Made by a program: the position numbers and the translations under genes. A stretch of 64,000 nt of DNA from Anastrepha obliqua (Eukaryota; Arthropoda; Insecta; Diptera; Tephritidae), in assembly GCF_027943255.1 (NCBI RefSeq), contig NC_072897.1, forward strand, positions 42,754,044 through 42,818,043, given 5' to 3'. Shown here one piece after another: positions 10,638-21,949 of the stretch (its first letter is position 1; every line of letters starts with the position of its first letter). Under the pieces are notes generated by a model. The model was not told where the DNA came from. It searched no databases and saw only the letters and a program-made list of their open reading frames with translations.

Positions 10638-12936
10638 TTATTCGGGAGTGGCAAAGTCTGCTTTAGTGTCAAATTGAGGCATAACTGTACGAGAAGTGAG
10701 TGCTGCTCTTATAAACCCATCACGTCTCTCGTTCCCATACACTTTTGAGGACGCTTGAGTTACTAGTTTTACGCAACGCTCCACAGCTTGCGTATGGCAT
10801 GGAATATTTGTTAAATCTATGGTTAATTTAGGTTTTTCTTTATCAGAAATTAATTGCAAGATATCTTCAGAAGAAAGGCTGTCTAAAATTGGGGGGCAGG
10901 TAAGTTTCATTTCAGACCAATTAATTAACTCAAAATGTTCATTTGCTTCAAAGTTCAGTTTAGGAACCAAAAAGTTTCTAATATTTTTGTCTTTTGAAGG
11001 GATTTCTTTTATTTTCAGAACTCGCCTCAATCCAAGATCGCGGACATGCTCTCTGTCATCTACCACCATCGAGAGAAGAATGTTTTCTGGATGGGCAAAA
11101 AAGGAATTTGTTTGAATAACCTTATGAACTACTGCCTGGACTTCTGAAGATAAGATTCTACATTTTTTAATACATTCTAAAATATGTTTAGGTCCGTCAA
11201 CTATTGACGAATTTGTTTTGATTTCGAACCATAGAGGTGCGTATACAGTCAAAATGTATTTTACAATTTGAATGAGATTTTTAGATGGCTCCTGCAAAGA
11301 AATGTATAATCGTAGGAACCTGTTTGCAATTGTCAACCAACGAGAGTGTGATATTGGTCCCGGATCTCGATTTGCTAGATCTGGGGAGCAAAAACCAGCA
11401 TCAATAGCAATGGCAATGTCATGTAAGTATTTCTGATCTTTACTTAAGCTTATTGCGTCAAGCGTTCGTGGAAGAGAGCATTCGATCCTCTGAAAAGCAA
11501 CGATGGACATTTAGCCAGCTGTTTGCCAAGAAGCCCACTGAAAGACTGAGGACCTGTTGTTTTACCATCAAGTATTTCAACTAGATGCCTCAGAGGTAAT
11601 TCATTAAAATGGAGGAGACAGATAGCCCATTGTACTGGTCTTTTGAAACGCGTTTCAATGAATTTTATTGCACCATTCTTCCACCCAGTATTTGTTGACG
11701 TACCATCACATCCAATCACTACAACATTAGATTGATTTATACCATTTTCTTCAAAATAATTTACAATGCTGTATGCTGTGTCCTTTCCATTTTTTGAAGT
11801 AGGTACTAAATGACAAAGGTACTTTGAGCCTGGTTCTGCTATTACTGAAATGTGCTCTTCTTTTTTATAGATTGATAACGTTTGTTTCCTTTTTCAACTA
11901 AAACTAAAGTGTCATCCATCCTGCCATCAAAATACACACACATCGGATCGTTTAATTGCTCTATTGCATTCCCCGCTTCGATAAGTTTTAGTCTACATTT
12001 TTCTTTTTCTCTTCTCATTTTGCTTCGATCAACAACAAAAGAAGTATCTTTGTCCGTTATAAGACCAACGTCTTTAAATGCACTAGACACAATAGCTGCT
12101 GCTGCTCTATCAGATACTCCAAAACGATCACTTGTTAAGGCCGTTGCTGGAAGTGATAAGCGCATCTGTGCATTTTTTGAACTTGCTGACTGAGAGGAAA
12201 TAGAGCGTGGGGTCTGAAAATCGGGATCATTCTTATCATTGTCAACTTCAGGAGTTATCTCTGTTTCAGAATCAATACTACTACAAGAAGGTCCAGGTAA
12301 GTTGGTCTGACTTAAGTGACGAGCTTTTCTCTGCAATTTTAATGTAAGCTTTTGAGTTTCTTTGGTATCTACTGTCCCAATCTTTCCTTGTCCGAGATAT
12401 CTTTGAGCATATAGAAATTTGATTTCTAATGGCGGTATCTTTCTATCTTTAGGGCATGTGCAGTTGATAGTTACCGGCCTGGGACAAATACACTTGTCAA
12501 AGCTTCTTTGACAAAAGCAATTGAGTGTCATCTCGCACTTGCAGGACGAAATGTCAAATAATGGACTTGAAGATTGTTCAATAAAATCATTGTACTTCTT
12601 TTGTTTCTCAGGTGTGTCTTTGTCCCTTGAATAAGATTTACGAAGAGTGTAGTATCGATCATGTAGATGTTTAATCTTTTGTACAACTCTTGTGTGGGAA
12701 ACTATTGGAATCGAAGCCTTGGAATAAAGGGACTCAGTCTGATGAGCTACAGTATCTGCTACAACTGTGAAGCTTAACTTCTGACCAGAACTGGCAGCAG
12801 AAGATTCTACTGACATTTTGTACCTCACTTCTTGCCAACATTGTATAATGTCGGTATTAGTGGGAAGGACCGATGACAGCAGTGGTTTAGGTGCACCAAA
12901 AAATGGGCAGTGTATGTCCTTACGAGTAAGAGACAT
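10638..12936 (-). pseudogene. hAT-related transposase with two frameshifts
   Basis: Three reverse-strand frames read in order: 12936-11842 (Met start, 364 codons), about 11870-11450, and 11510-10638. The N-terminal third contains a Cys-rich block (CKCEMTLNCFCQRSFDKCIC), probably zinc-binding. Then come 'CVYFDGRMDDTLVLVEKGN' (proposed first Asp), 'VIGCDGTSTNTGWKNGAI' (second Asp), 'WAICLLHFNELPLRHL' (a C-x2-H as in hAT), 'GPISHSRWLTIANRFLRLYI' and 'CHTQAVERCVKLVTQAS' (proposed Glu). The break near 11870 lies in a run of six A's; the second is near 11510. No other damage is obvious. The same motif order occurs in the intact transposase at 44.2-46.6 kb. Catalytic assignments are my inference. 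Proteins of this type occur in other arthropods and cnidarians, without a function I can name. Confidence 0.75.
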
Positions 12937-13413
12937 GAATAAAATGTTTCAAGAGATTTAATGTTAAGTAATTGTGTAAACTATGTAATTCAAAAGAACA
13001 TCGAATAGAATTTTTTTTGACCAAACAGCGCTGTTCGACAAGAGTGAAAGCAGAACTGGTAATGACCAGAGAGCTCTAGCTCTTCCGTGCACTTCGTTTA
13101 TCGGTATGCCAGAATCAAAAGCAAAATGAAAAGAAAGACGATGGAATACAAGTAACCATATGGAAGACGATCTAAAGCACAGACGTGTTGTAGTAGCCGT
13201 AAGCCGCTTTCACGCAAGCCTCATTTGGCATAGGCTTCCTTAGTAGATTTGGTGTAAAATTGGTAAAAGTTAATCGCTCAGAACCACAGAAATGGATAGA
13301 TTAGTAAATTAAAAATCTACTACTCAATGCTGAAAGTGCTATGTATAAAAAGGGAGCTCGATCTTTAATCATTTACAACTTCTACAAGTTTTCGTAATTC
13401 AGCTAGATTTGGG

Positions 13414-13566
13414 ATAAAATTTGTAAATTTTAAATGCAATGCGCGAACGGAAGATATTAACCGATTTGAAATTTCTTTTTTTTCCTAAATTTGTATTGAT
13501 ATGTAGCAACTTTTCCCTGCTATTACGATATGATTTGAAAAAATTTACGTATTTCACTCCGGTCTA
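13414..13566 (-). repeat. right 153-bp terminal inverted repeat
   Basis: Complement of the left TIR, ending CTCCGGTCTA at 13566. The 8-bp duplication atatacag follows at 13567-13574. Confidence 0.93.
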
Positions 13567-13574
13567 ATATACAG

Positions 13575-14885
13575 CAGTGGTAAGATCTGTCATGACATAC
13601 GCTGTCTTAAGCTGGTGGCCAACACTCGAGAAAAGAACAATAGTAAAATGCCTAGAAAGTATTCAAAGGGGTGCTAGTCTCTGCATAAGCGGGGCACTAA
13701 AGACTACGCCCACGGCAGCGACAAATGTCATGCTGCACCTATTACCGATTGAGGCCTACAGCAAACAGCTGGTGGCGAAATCGGCACTAAGGTTCAGAGA
13801 AGCTTCCAACTTAGCCACTAACAGAAGAGATCACGCAAGAATACGAGACGAATACCCCTTCCTACATCAAAGGACAAACTTTTGTAGCTCGATGGAGTTG
13901 CATTTAAACACACAGATTGGGACAATGGGCTAATGGACAATAAAAGCGGAATCAGCATCTATACTGATGGTTCCAAGCTAAATGATCAAGTAGGCGGAGG
14001 CCTTCATTCCGAAAGAATGAATGCCAACATCTCATTCCGGTTGTAGGATCACTAGAGCGTATTTAAAGCTAAAATATTGGCTATCAGAAGGCCTCCACTA
14101 GCCTTAAATAAAAGTGTCCTCACAACAAGAGATATAAACATATATTCAGATAGTCAATCGGCCCTGAAAGCTTTAAAATCGCCTATTATTAACTGAAAGA
14201 CGGTAAAAGAATGTATCAACGTTTTGACAGGACTATCACAGTACTTTGTAATAAACCTGCTCTGGGTGCTGGGTCAGAGAGACATAGAAGGCAACTGCAA
14301 AGCAGATGAACTGGCGAGATTGGGTACCACATTACCGATCCAACCAGAAAAAGCAAACATACCCATACCTTTAGGAACTTGCAAGATGCTTATAGATAAA
14401 CACACAATCCAATCCCTTACCAAGCTATACCCAGTGCTGCCAACAGGCTATGGTCTCAGTCCCTGGCCTGTGCAACTAGTAGAATGACGTGGCCGGAATA
14501 GGACATGGGCCGCACAAACCGACTGTTAAAACTAAACAGGAAAAACATGAGAAATCTTCTCGGAGTCCTAACAGGGCATTGTCTGATTGGCAGGCATGCC
14601 AGTAGACTGGGAGCGCCCTATAACGACTATTGCAGAAGCTGTAACGACATTGAAGAATAAGAGACTATAGAACACTTTCTATGCGGGTGTATGGCTCTGG
14701 ATAGAAGAAGGTTCAATATTTTAGGAAAAAGGTCCCTGAATAACTTGGCAGAAGTAGCTAGCATAAAAATAACAAGTCTTGTTAGATATATCAAAGCCAC
14801 AGGTTGGTTCAATGAGGACGATGTAGAGTGAGGAGAGGGGACAGCCCTGGTGGTATCACAATGGGTCTACAGCAGGCCTAGGTGT
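13575..14885 (+). pseudogene. RNase-H-type LINE D, post-RT region and RNase H (3' part)
   Basis: Resumes exactly after the transposon: 'VVRSVMTYAVLSWWPTLEKR', then 'CLESIQRGASLCISGALKTT'. An RNase H domain follows with 'IYTDGSKLNDQVGGG' (about 13960), 'INIYSDSQSALKALKSP' (about 14140) and 'GQRDIEGNCKADELARLGT' (about 14280), covering the DG, DS and late Asp motifs of RNase H. The C-terminal end has a Cys/His cluster (CRSCNDIEE, EHFLCGC) and reaches a stop near 14830, followed by a short 3' UTR. Several stops (for example at about 13933 and 14195) and frameshifts disable it. Confidence 0.85.
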
Positions 14886-15520
14886 GTTAAACGACAACCA
14901 CTATACCTACCCTACCTACATGACAGTAGTAAGACCCTATGGCATTCCAGTATGGTGGAGAAGTTTGAATAAGAAGGCGTACGCCAACAAGCTGGAGAAA
15001 ATGCAAGGAGTTGCAGAGCTGTGTGTAACGGGTGCAATGCGCACCATTTCTACAGCGGCACTGGGAAAGATACTTAACCTTCACCCAATAGACTTATTAG
15101 GAAACAGTTCTCCAAAAAAGTCTGCACTTAGGCTATTCACAACTACAGTACAACTAGTTCAAAGACCATATGGCCACAACCGGATATGCAGAGGTTAAAA
15201 CGCTAACTCAGACTACGTTATTCCTTAAGCTAATTTCAACAAGAAACCAAAGGTAGTAAGAGTGGAAAGAGTAAAAACTTGTAGTGAGATACTGACGGAA
15301 TTCTGTCTCACTCCATCGTACGCGGCCAAGCTGAAGCCAGTGCAGAACGATACATGAACGATATGTAATGAAGTCGATGCGCGAGGAGCTCTGGAACACC
15401 TACTCTGCCACTGCCCTGCACTTCGCAAAACACGAATAAACTGCTTAAACTTTCCATATAAACACTTGCCATCACTATGGATCAATTTCTGGTCCATGTG
15501 CCATCGATAGGATCAGCCAA
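14886..15520 (+). pseudogene. RNase-H-type LINE fragment E, 3' end
   Basis: Begins with 'TVVRPYGIPVWWRSLNKK', corresponding to the 'VVRPILLYRALVWWTATRK' segment of copy H, then 'LEKMQGVAELCVTGAMRTIS' and 'LHPIDL'. The RNase H core is deleted. From about 15350 the C-terminal cluster appears: 'CNEVDARGALEHLLCHCPAL'. It lies head-to-tail behind copy D but differs in sequence, so it is a separate insertion or a rearranged neighbour. Confidence 0.75.
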
Positions 15521-15706
15521 GTCCAACCTATAATAATATATCGTTTTCAACATTTAAGACGTAATTCCTTATAGAAATTTATTTAAATAATTAAATTTTT
15601 TAAGTAACGTTAATGCGTTCCATAAACATCCTACTTTTGGTTTTTTAACCTCTTAAAGATGTTCTAATTCTTGTGGTTTAAGGAAGCTTGCACTGTCGTT
15701 TTTAAT
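15521..15706. other. AT-rich spacer, nothing recognised
   Basis: About 190 bp between the LINE E end and the foldback element. No coding or repeat structure seen apart from AT-rich runs. Confidence 0.5.
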
Positions 15707-15710
15707 TAAA

Positions 15711-16554
15711 GATGCTTTCCATTTCAATTCAACCGGGCTATTCGGGTCATGTTCTTCGATTTCGATGTAACTTAAATATGTTGCTCTCTGGTCAAAATAA
15801 TGAGACACGTATTTTTTTGTTCGCCCGAAAAAAATTTTTTTCAAGAGTTATCGGCAATTTTGTTTTTCGGCTCAAACTCGATTTTTTTTAAATATATAAG
15901 AAAAAAAATTTTTTAAATGCCCATAACTTAGTCAAAAATGAACCGATTTTAATAATTCTGGGTTCAAAATGATCGTCATTAATTACACGAGCGACTTCAT
16001 GTAAAAACAATTGCAAAAAAGTAGTTGAAAATTTTTTATTTAGGAAAAAAGAATTGAAATTTTTTCGAAATTCAATATTTCAAAAAGTGTATTTTTTTTT
16101 GTTTTTTATAACTTTTTCCAAATCAAGAGAACACCTCAAACTTCAATTAAGATGAATGCCCAGTAGCTAAAATGAGTTGTTTTTGAGTAACGCATTTTTG
16201 AGTAAAAACCCTGTTTCGCACTTTTTGTTTTTTGCAAAATAAAAAATTTTCAGCTACTTTTTCTACATGAAATCGCTCGTGTAATTAATGACGATCATTT
16301 TGAACCCAGAATTATTAAAATCGGTTCATTTTTAATTAAGTTATGAGCATTTAAAAAAAATTTTCTTATATAATTAAAAAAAATCGAGTTTGAGCCGAAA
16401 AACAAAATTGCCGATAACTCTTGAAAAAGATTTTTTTCGGGTGAACAAAAAAATACGTTCCTCATTATTTTGACTAGAGAGCAACATATTTAAGTTATAT
16501 CGAAATCGAAGAACATGACCTGAATAGCCCTGTTGAATTGAAATGGAAAGCATC
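15711..16554. mobile_element. foldback element, copy 1 (GATGCTTTCC ends, TSD taaa)
   Basis: An 844-bp near-palindrome. The left arm starts GATGCTTTCCATTTCAATTC and the right arm ends with its complement, ...GGAAAGCATC. The arms stay alignable for roughly 400 bp each (block 'tcaagagttatcggcaattt' at about 15842 against its complement at about 16405), leaving little or no loop. TAAA occurs immediately outside both ends (15707-15710 and 16555-16558), a 4-bp target duplication. There is no convincing gene; open frames across the arms merely reflect the palindrome. A second copy is at 26875-27743. Confidence 0.88.
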
Positions 16555-16558
16555 TAAA

Positions 16559-16780
16559 GGGAAATTTGACAACACTTGAAACGTAAAAATAGAAAAATAT
16601 TGAACAGCGTCAGAAGCTGTACAAAATAATTCGCGGAAGATTAAAATCACTAAATCCCAGTGATGATAAACATAAAGAATCCGCTCCCGAGTAGCCATTA
16701 ATATATGCACATATTTGGTCTAGAGCTGAATCATTATTGCTTAACGAAATCCAGAAAACACTAAGGTACCGCTGAACGTT
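16559..16780. other. spacer, nothing recognised
   Basis: Between the foldback and the first recognisable gypsy codons. No gene seen. Confidence 0.4.
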
Positions 16781-18560
16781 TTCGTCCAAGGCTGTTCCAA
16801 TCGAAGCGGCTAGAGAAGGCGAGAGCTAAGAAATTTCTGGAGAAATACGGCTACCTATTCAACAGCGATTTTGGAAAATCTGCCATCGTGAAACATTGAA
16901 TAGATACAGCAGATGCAAAGCCAATTCGCCAAGTTCCACCAGCAAGGCGCGGAGAAGCAAATCAGATAATTCAGAATATGCAGCAAAGTTGAGTTACTGA
17001 GCCATCAGTAAGCCCGTGGAGCTCACCAGTTGTGCTGGTTAAGAAGAACTCTGGAAGCACGCGATTTTGTGTAGATTATAAAAAGCCGAATAAAGTCACG
17101 AAAAAGCACGAATAGATGACACTCTCGATACTTTATCCAGCGCAAAATGGCTTTCCACGTTTGATTTAAAAAGTGGTTACCTACAGATGGAATTCGAGGA
17201 TAGTGATCGTGAGAAGACTGCCTTCGGCATAGGAGATGGGTTGTGGCAGTTTTCTGTGATGCCTTTCGAATTGTGTAATGCACCAGCAACCTTTGAGCGC
17301 CTGATGGAGCTTGTGCTGAGGGGACTCCACTGGAAAACGTGTTTCGTCCATCTGGATGATGTCATCATCATGGGTAAACATTTTTACGACCATCTGAAAA
17401 ATTTGGAATAAGTCCTTCAGCGCATTGTCTCTGCGGGATTACGATTAAATCCGAAGAAGTGTGCCTTATTCAAAACAGAAGTCACGTATCTTGAACATAA
17501 GGTTACAACCGAGGGCATCAACACGGGCGAGCAAAAAATAGCAGTAAAAGATTGGCCACGACCAAGGAATGTGCACGAATTGCGAAGTTTCCTGGGACTG
17601 TGCACGTATTATCGCCGTTTTGTTCCAGGATTCGCAAATGTTGCCTGGAATCTCCACAATCTTACTAAAAAGAATTTCGCGTTTGTATAGCACAAAGAAC
17701 AGAAGGAATCGTTCCGGTCACGGGTTCGTTGTGAATACAGATGCTAGCGCATACGAAATAGGAGGAGTACTGTCACAAATCATCAATGGGCAAGAAAGAG
17801 TTATCGCATACAATAGCAAAGTCCTCGGAAGGCCGGAGATGAATTATTGCGTGACCAGACGAGAACTGTTAGCTGTGGTTGAATGCGTAAAACATTTCCA
17901 CAAATACTTGTACGGTAACGATTCCAATTAAGAACCGACCATAAAGCATTGAGGTGGTTAGTACAGTGCAAGTATCCGGAAGGACAAATTGCACTTGGGA
18001 TTGGAAGACTGCAAAATTACGTCTTCGCCATCGAGCATCGAAAAGGGGAACATCATGGAAATCCTGATGCACTATGGCCATGGATGTTGCAGGCCCGTTT
18101 CCAACATGTGATTCCGGCAACAAATATGTGCTTGTTATTATGGACTACTTCAGAAAGTGGCCAGTACGCTCTACCAAACCAGGTAGCCAAAACCTTTGCT
18201 GAGGTTTTTGTGCAGATTTGGGTGACTCGGTTTGGACGAAGGTAGTCATGTGGAACCCCTGCAGAATGACAAGGAATAATTACACCATCATGTAAGACAG
18301 CATACCCAGCTAAAGAGTCACACGATGAAGGTTCTGATGATGCTGTAAACTCTGAAGGATTCAGCGAAGGCAGTTTGGTACTTTTTATAAACCGCAAAGA
18401 AAGAGACTCCTCCGAAACTGCAAGTGTCCTAGGAAGATTCATACAAGGTGATTAAATAATGTGGTGTATCGTATACAGAAATGCAAAACTGGACGGGGAA
18501 AAGTCGAAGTAATGCATCTGGAAAGATTGGCTCCATTTAGATCGAAAGATTTGGTTTCTA
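16781..18560 (+). pseudogene. gypsy-type pol fragment (RT, RNase H, integrase remnants)
   Basis: Frames in order: start of RT ('DTADAKPIRQVPPARRGEAN', 'SPWSSPVVLVKKNSGSTRFC'), RT palm at 17187-17411 ('FSVMPFELCNAPATFERLME', catalytic HLDDVIIMG), the connection 'ELRSFLGLCTYYRRFVPGFA', RNase H at 17720-18060 ('FVVNTDASAYEIGGVLSQ', then 'FAIEHRKGEHHGNPDAL'), a deleted integrase core ('WVTRFG' at about 18225) and the pol end 'VVYRIQKCKTGRGKVEV' with 'HLERLAPF' (about 18460-18540). At least five frameshifts or stops. The zinc-binding domain and most of the DDE core of integrase are missing. The tail matches the usual C-terminus of gypsy pol just before an LTR, which follows. Confidence 0.85.
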
Positions 18561-18590
18561 ATCGGGAGAATCAGACTTAAGCGGAGGCAG

Positions 18591-19000
18591 TGTTACAGTA
18601 GCGCAGTTTCGTGAGCCGATTGGCAACAATAGCGAACGAGAGGCCAAAACAAAAACAGCAATTAGCTTTGATGGCGACAGCAGATAGCGACACAGTGAAC
18701 ACTTTCTTGGTCTACCACTGGGTCTACCACTAGCTGCTGATCGCAGAACTCGGCAGAAGATACAAGCTGCCAGATCTAGAATTTGCGATAGTTATTAAGC
18801 ACCTGTATATAAGCCGTTGTGCTTGCACATTGCGCATTGGTATTCAGTTGGAAATTGAAATTGTAAGCGAATAGGCGAGAAGTCTTAAGCTGAACGTGTA
18901 CATTTAAAATGTAGAAAAATAAGTAAAGCCAGTGTGTTACCATTAATTTGTGTGTTTTATTCAACAATCCAGTGATCGAACTCAGAGAGTTGTTGTAAGA
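18591..19000 (+). repeat. 3' LTR of the gypsy element (right end uncertain)
   Basis: Begins TGTTACAGTAGCGCAG directly after a purine-rich tract (gcggaggcag) about 40 bases past the pol end, the expected order of polypurine tract then LTR. Inside are a TATA-like 'gtatataagccg' (about 18807) and possible poly(A) signals (aataag near 18918). I could not fix the right end: candidates are TTCAACA at 18966 or a little further on. No 5' partner lies in the window. Confidence 0.6.
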
Positions 19001-19071
19001 GATTTATTTGAATTTTAACGTACGAAAATAATAAATTAATTATATTTGGCAAACAGCATGTTCATCGTTTA

Positions 19072-19073
<2 letters not shown>

Positions 19074-19109
<36 letters not shown>

Positions 19110-19112
19110 TAT
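19074..19112. repeat. (TA)n microsatellite
   Basis: About 38 bases of alternating TA with one interruption. The short sequence atcgtttacttata occurs on both sides, as if duplicated around the repeat. Confidence 0.9.
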
Positions 19113-19341
19113 CGTTTACTTATAGTATACTTAATTTAATCACGTGTAAAAAATTGCATTTATATTCAACATCTTCATACCGGGAAATAAAAATAATGAA
19201 ATTCGGAGAACTCATGTTAAAATGATAATCGTAATAGGGCGCAACAGGATTCCGTTTTATTTCAAGTACATTGAACGCGCTGCAAATTTCTTAAAAAGCG
19301 TTACAGTTTCTAGTTTTGAAGTGATAAACAGAGTTGCTGCT

Positions 19342-19700
19342 CAATGACGCCGTCAGGAAAACGAACTAGTAGCGAGGAACGCGGACTGATTATTAAATTG
19401 CAAGAAAAGGAAACAACTTTAGGGAATCAGCTATTTAGGCAATCTGCAGATAATTAGAAGTTACAGAAGTGACTCTTTAATTGTAAATAAGGGCCGTTTA
19501 GGCCAAGAAAAGCAATATAATTATTAATAAAATGTTAAAAAAACAAATAAGGTGGTCTGGAATGAATTAGTTCCAAATGTGTTGAAAAACATAACTACCG
19601 CGGGCGAATTGTGTTAAAGAAGCCATTTGTTAGTCCGAAAAACACGAGCGTCCGTATGAAATTTTGCCCTTAATATACAACTAAATATGTCCAATATAAA
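19342..19700 (+). pseudogene. Tc1-like transposase remnants
   Basis: 'MTPSGKRTSSEERGLIIKLQ' at about 19344 resembles the N-terminal HTH of Tc1-type transposases. Some 200 bp later 'HNYRGRIVLKKPFVSPKN' resembles the linker before the catalytic domain (in Tc1 proteins, ...KKPFISKKN...). Stops and deletions lie between, and no catalytic motif or TIR is visible. A weak but plausible assignment. Confidence 0.5.
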
Positions 19701-20600
19701 GCTGATGGCCTAGTCGCTAATGCTTTTTAATTCATTATGATTGTAATTCATTACTTTTCCAATTTTCATATAAAAAAATAAAAAAGATATAATATGACAA
19801 AGTCACTACTTTTTGTACTTATTCTATACAATCATTAGAGTCAATACTCGCCATAGTTGGCGAGATGTGGTCCATCTAATATACAACTGCTCTAAACTAC
19901 TTCAACCACTCACTCAGTCGGCTTATCGCAATATAATCTAGTATGGTTAGAGAGAATTGTCCAAAAAACAAAAACATAAAGATTTCGAAAACTCTGAAAA
20001 CCGAATGGTAACCAGGGATATGGTGTACTTATAGAATTATGCCACGGCGCTTAAATTCTTTAAAGGCCAATGGGATACCCACTAAATGCTGACTTTTGCA
20101 TCATATTTTAAGGGCATTGAATGTTGTACCATTATTCGTTTGGACATGACTTCTATGGATTTATTTACTTCTATTTCCCTGTTTTAAAATGTTGAATGTT
20201 AATATAATTTATTTACGAGAATAGTTGGTGTAGACTTTTAATAAATGAAAAACATATCGAAATTCGCAAATTTCGAAACATTCAACATGTAATGAAATCC
20301 GTATTATGAATGGCAACCCGCTACTGACCGACGGCAACCGAGCCAATTATCTATAAGTACCTATATTAAGGAGGCAACAGATGTTGAACATGCTCGCAAA
20401 AACGCTCGCTCTCCGCTGAATATTCCCCGTCTGTTCACCAAATATGAAAAAAAAAGTTGACTATCAGCGAACGGCTCGCGCACATGTTCCTCGTTTGTGA
20501 TGTGCGAACATTACACTGAAAACAAAAATAACTATTGTGTTGAAGCTTGAAGTGAGCACATCGGCGGAAAAAATTAGCTTGAGCCAGTGTAGTTTATAAA
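19701..20600. other. no recognisable gene
   Basis: About 900 bp of AT-rich DNA between the Tc1 remnant and the DD41D element. I could not find a left terminal repeat for either neighbour here. Confidence 0.45.
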
Positions 20601-21850
20601 GAGTTTTCAATTGGCGCGGGTCGATTTTGGCGCCCTGTGGCAGCAATTTTGTTTTGTTGACATCTGTCAAATCTTTTGTTTATTATTCAATTGTTTATGC
20701 CAAATCATCATGGCAAGTTACACGATTGAACAGCACCTTCAAATGATAAAACTTTATTATCAAAATAAGTGTTCATTAACGCAAACGTTGCGCGCATTGC
20801 GCCCATTTTTCGGTAGACGTGGTGGCCCTTCAAAGTCGACTCTTCAACGTTTGGTGGCCAAATTTGAGACGACCGGGTCAGTAAACAATCAGCCAACACC
20901 CGTACGTTCAAGGAACGCAAGATCAGTCGAGAACATTGCCGCGGTCCGTGAAAGTGTACAGCAGAACCCGAGGCAGTCTATTCCTCGCCGTGCACAAGAA
21001 CTTGGCCTTTCGCAGACTTCAACTTGGCAAATTTTGCGTCGGGACTTGGGCCTACACCCGTACAAGATTCAAGTGACTCAGGAGCTCAAAGTTGATGAGC
21101 ATAGACAACGCCGTTTTTTCGCTGACTGGGGTTCGAATCATTTGGAAGAGAACCCCAGTTTTGAGCGAAAAATCATCTTTAGTGACGAGGCGCATTTTTG
21201 GATGAATGGCTGTGTTAACAAACAAAATGGGACGACACCAATCCACACGAGTTTCACCAGGTGATAATGCATCCTCAAAAAGTTACCGTTTGGTGTGGAT
21301 TTTGGGCCAGCGAGCGCTACACAGCGATGATAACCAATTTCTTATGGCCCATATTGAACCATATGGACCTAGACGACATGTGGTTCCAACAAGACGGCGC
21401 TACGTGCCACACAGCAAACGCCACGAATGACATTCTGGATGAACGATTTGAGGGTAAGGTTATCTCTCGCAGAGGTGATGTGAATTGGCCACCAAGGTCA
21501 TGCGATTTGACCCCGCTAGACTTTATTCTGTGGGGTTTCTTCAAGTCTCAGGTCTATGCAATTTAACCACAATCGACCGATGCTCTAAACGTGAACATAA
21601 CACAGGCCATCGCTCAAATTCCGCCGGATCTATGCGGAGGAGTCATTGAAAATTGGACAACTCGGGTCCGTTCCACCGTAAGAAGCCGAGGCGGGCATTT
21701 AAATTATGTCATATTCCACAGTTAATGACATATATGCGCCTTTCAAATAAAAAAATAATTTTGTCAATAACTCACACACAGCTTGTTTTATTCGATTAGC
21801 AATAAAAGCGTGTTTTTTTAATTTTTTTTAAACTATTTTTCACTCTGTTA
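20600..21850 (+). mobile_element. DD41D mariner element, ends not certain
   Basis: Surrounds the transposase. The 3' flank (21785-21840) contains 'ttcgattagcaataaaagcg' followed by T-rich sequence. Its complement occurs twice in the tandem array at 53.17-53.31 kb, so it is probably element-derived. I found no matching inverted copy on the left, so the left end may be truncated. Boundaries are approximate. Confidence 0.55.
20710..21725 (+). pseudogene. mariner-superfamily transposase, DD41D class
   Basis: ATG at 20710 (MASYTIEQHLQMIKLYYQ) opens an HTH domain ('LVAKFETTGSVNNQ', 'RRAQELGLSQTSTWQILRRD') followed by catalytic motifs: 'IIFSDEAHFWMNG' (first Asp), 'MWFQQDGATCHTAN' (second Asp) and 'WPPRSCDLTPLDFILWG' (third Asp). 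I count 41 residues between the second Asp and the LTPLD Asp, the spacing of the rosa-type DD41D group described from tephritid flies. Defects: one frameshift around 21225 and one TAA at about 21563 inside 'SQVYAI'. After it the frame continues to the natural end NYVIFHS-stop at 21725. With about 338 codons and only two lesions, this copy died fairly recently. Confidence 0.85.
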
Positions 21851-21949
21851 CTCTGCTGTTCTTCAAGCATGTCAAATTTTATATGAGTAGAATAAATTTT
21901 CTGTTCTATCATTGTAACTTCTGTAAGTATAACAGGCATTTTTTTTACG

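Larger units (their letters stand above)
10064..13566 (-). mobile_element. hAT-related DNA transposon with 153-bp TIRs and 8-bp TSD
   Basis: A 3,503-bp element inserted in LINE D. Its inverted repeats, 10064-10216 and 13414-13566, each begin TAGACCGGAGTGAAATACG and agree at all but one position that I could see (aattcagg against aatttagg). Target duplications of 8 bp flank it. The 8-bp TSD and TAG start fit hAT elements, but TIRs this long are unusual for hAT. The single gene is on the reverse strand. Spaces 10217-10637 and 12937-13413 contain no further gene. The near-identical arms suggest recent insertion. Confidence 0.9.

Noticed and set aside
15653..15844. Reverse frame of 63 codons repeated as a forward frame at 27610-27972
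   Set aside because: Both lie in the arms of the foldback family; the shared peptide follows from the palindrome and has no features of a protein family.
18053..18442. 129-codon reverse frame in the gypsy pol region
   Set aside because: Antisense to the decayed integrase; no motif, and the forward strand explains the sequence.
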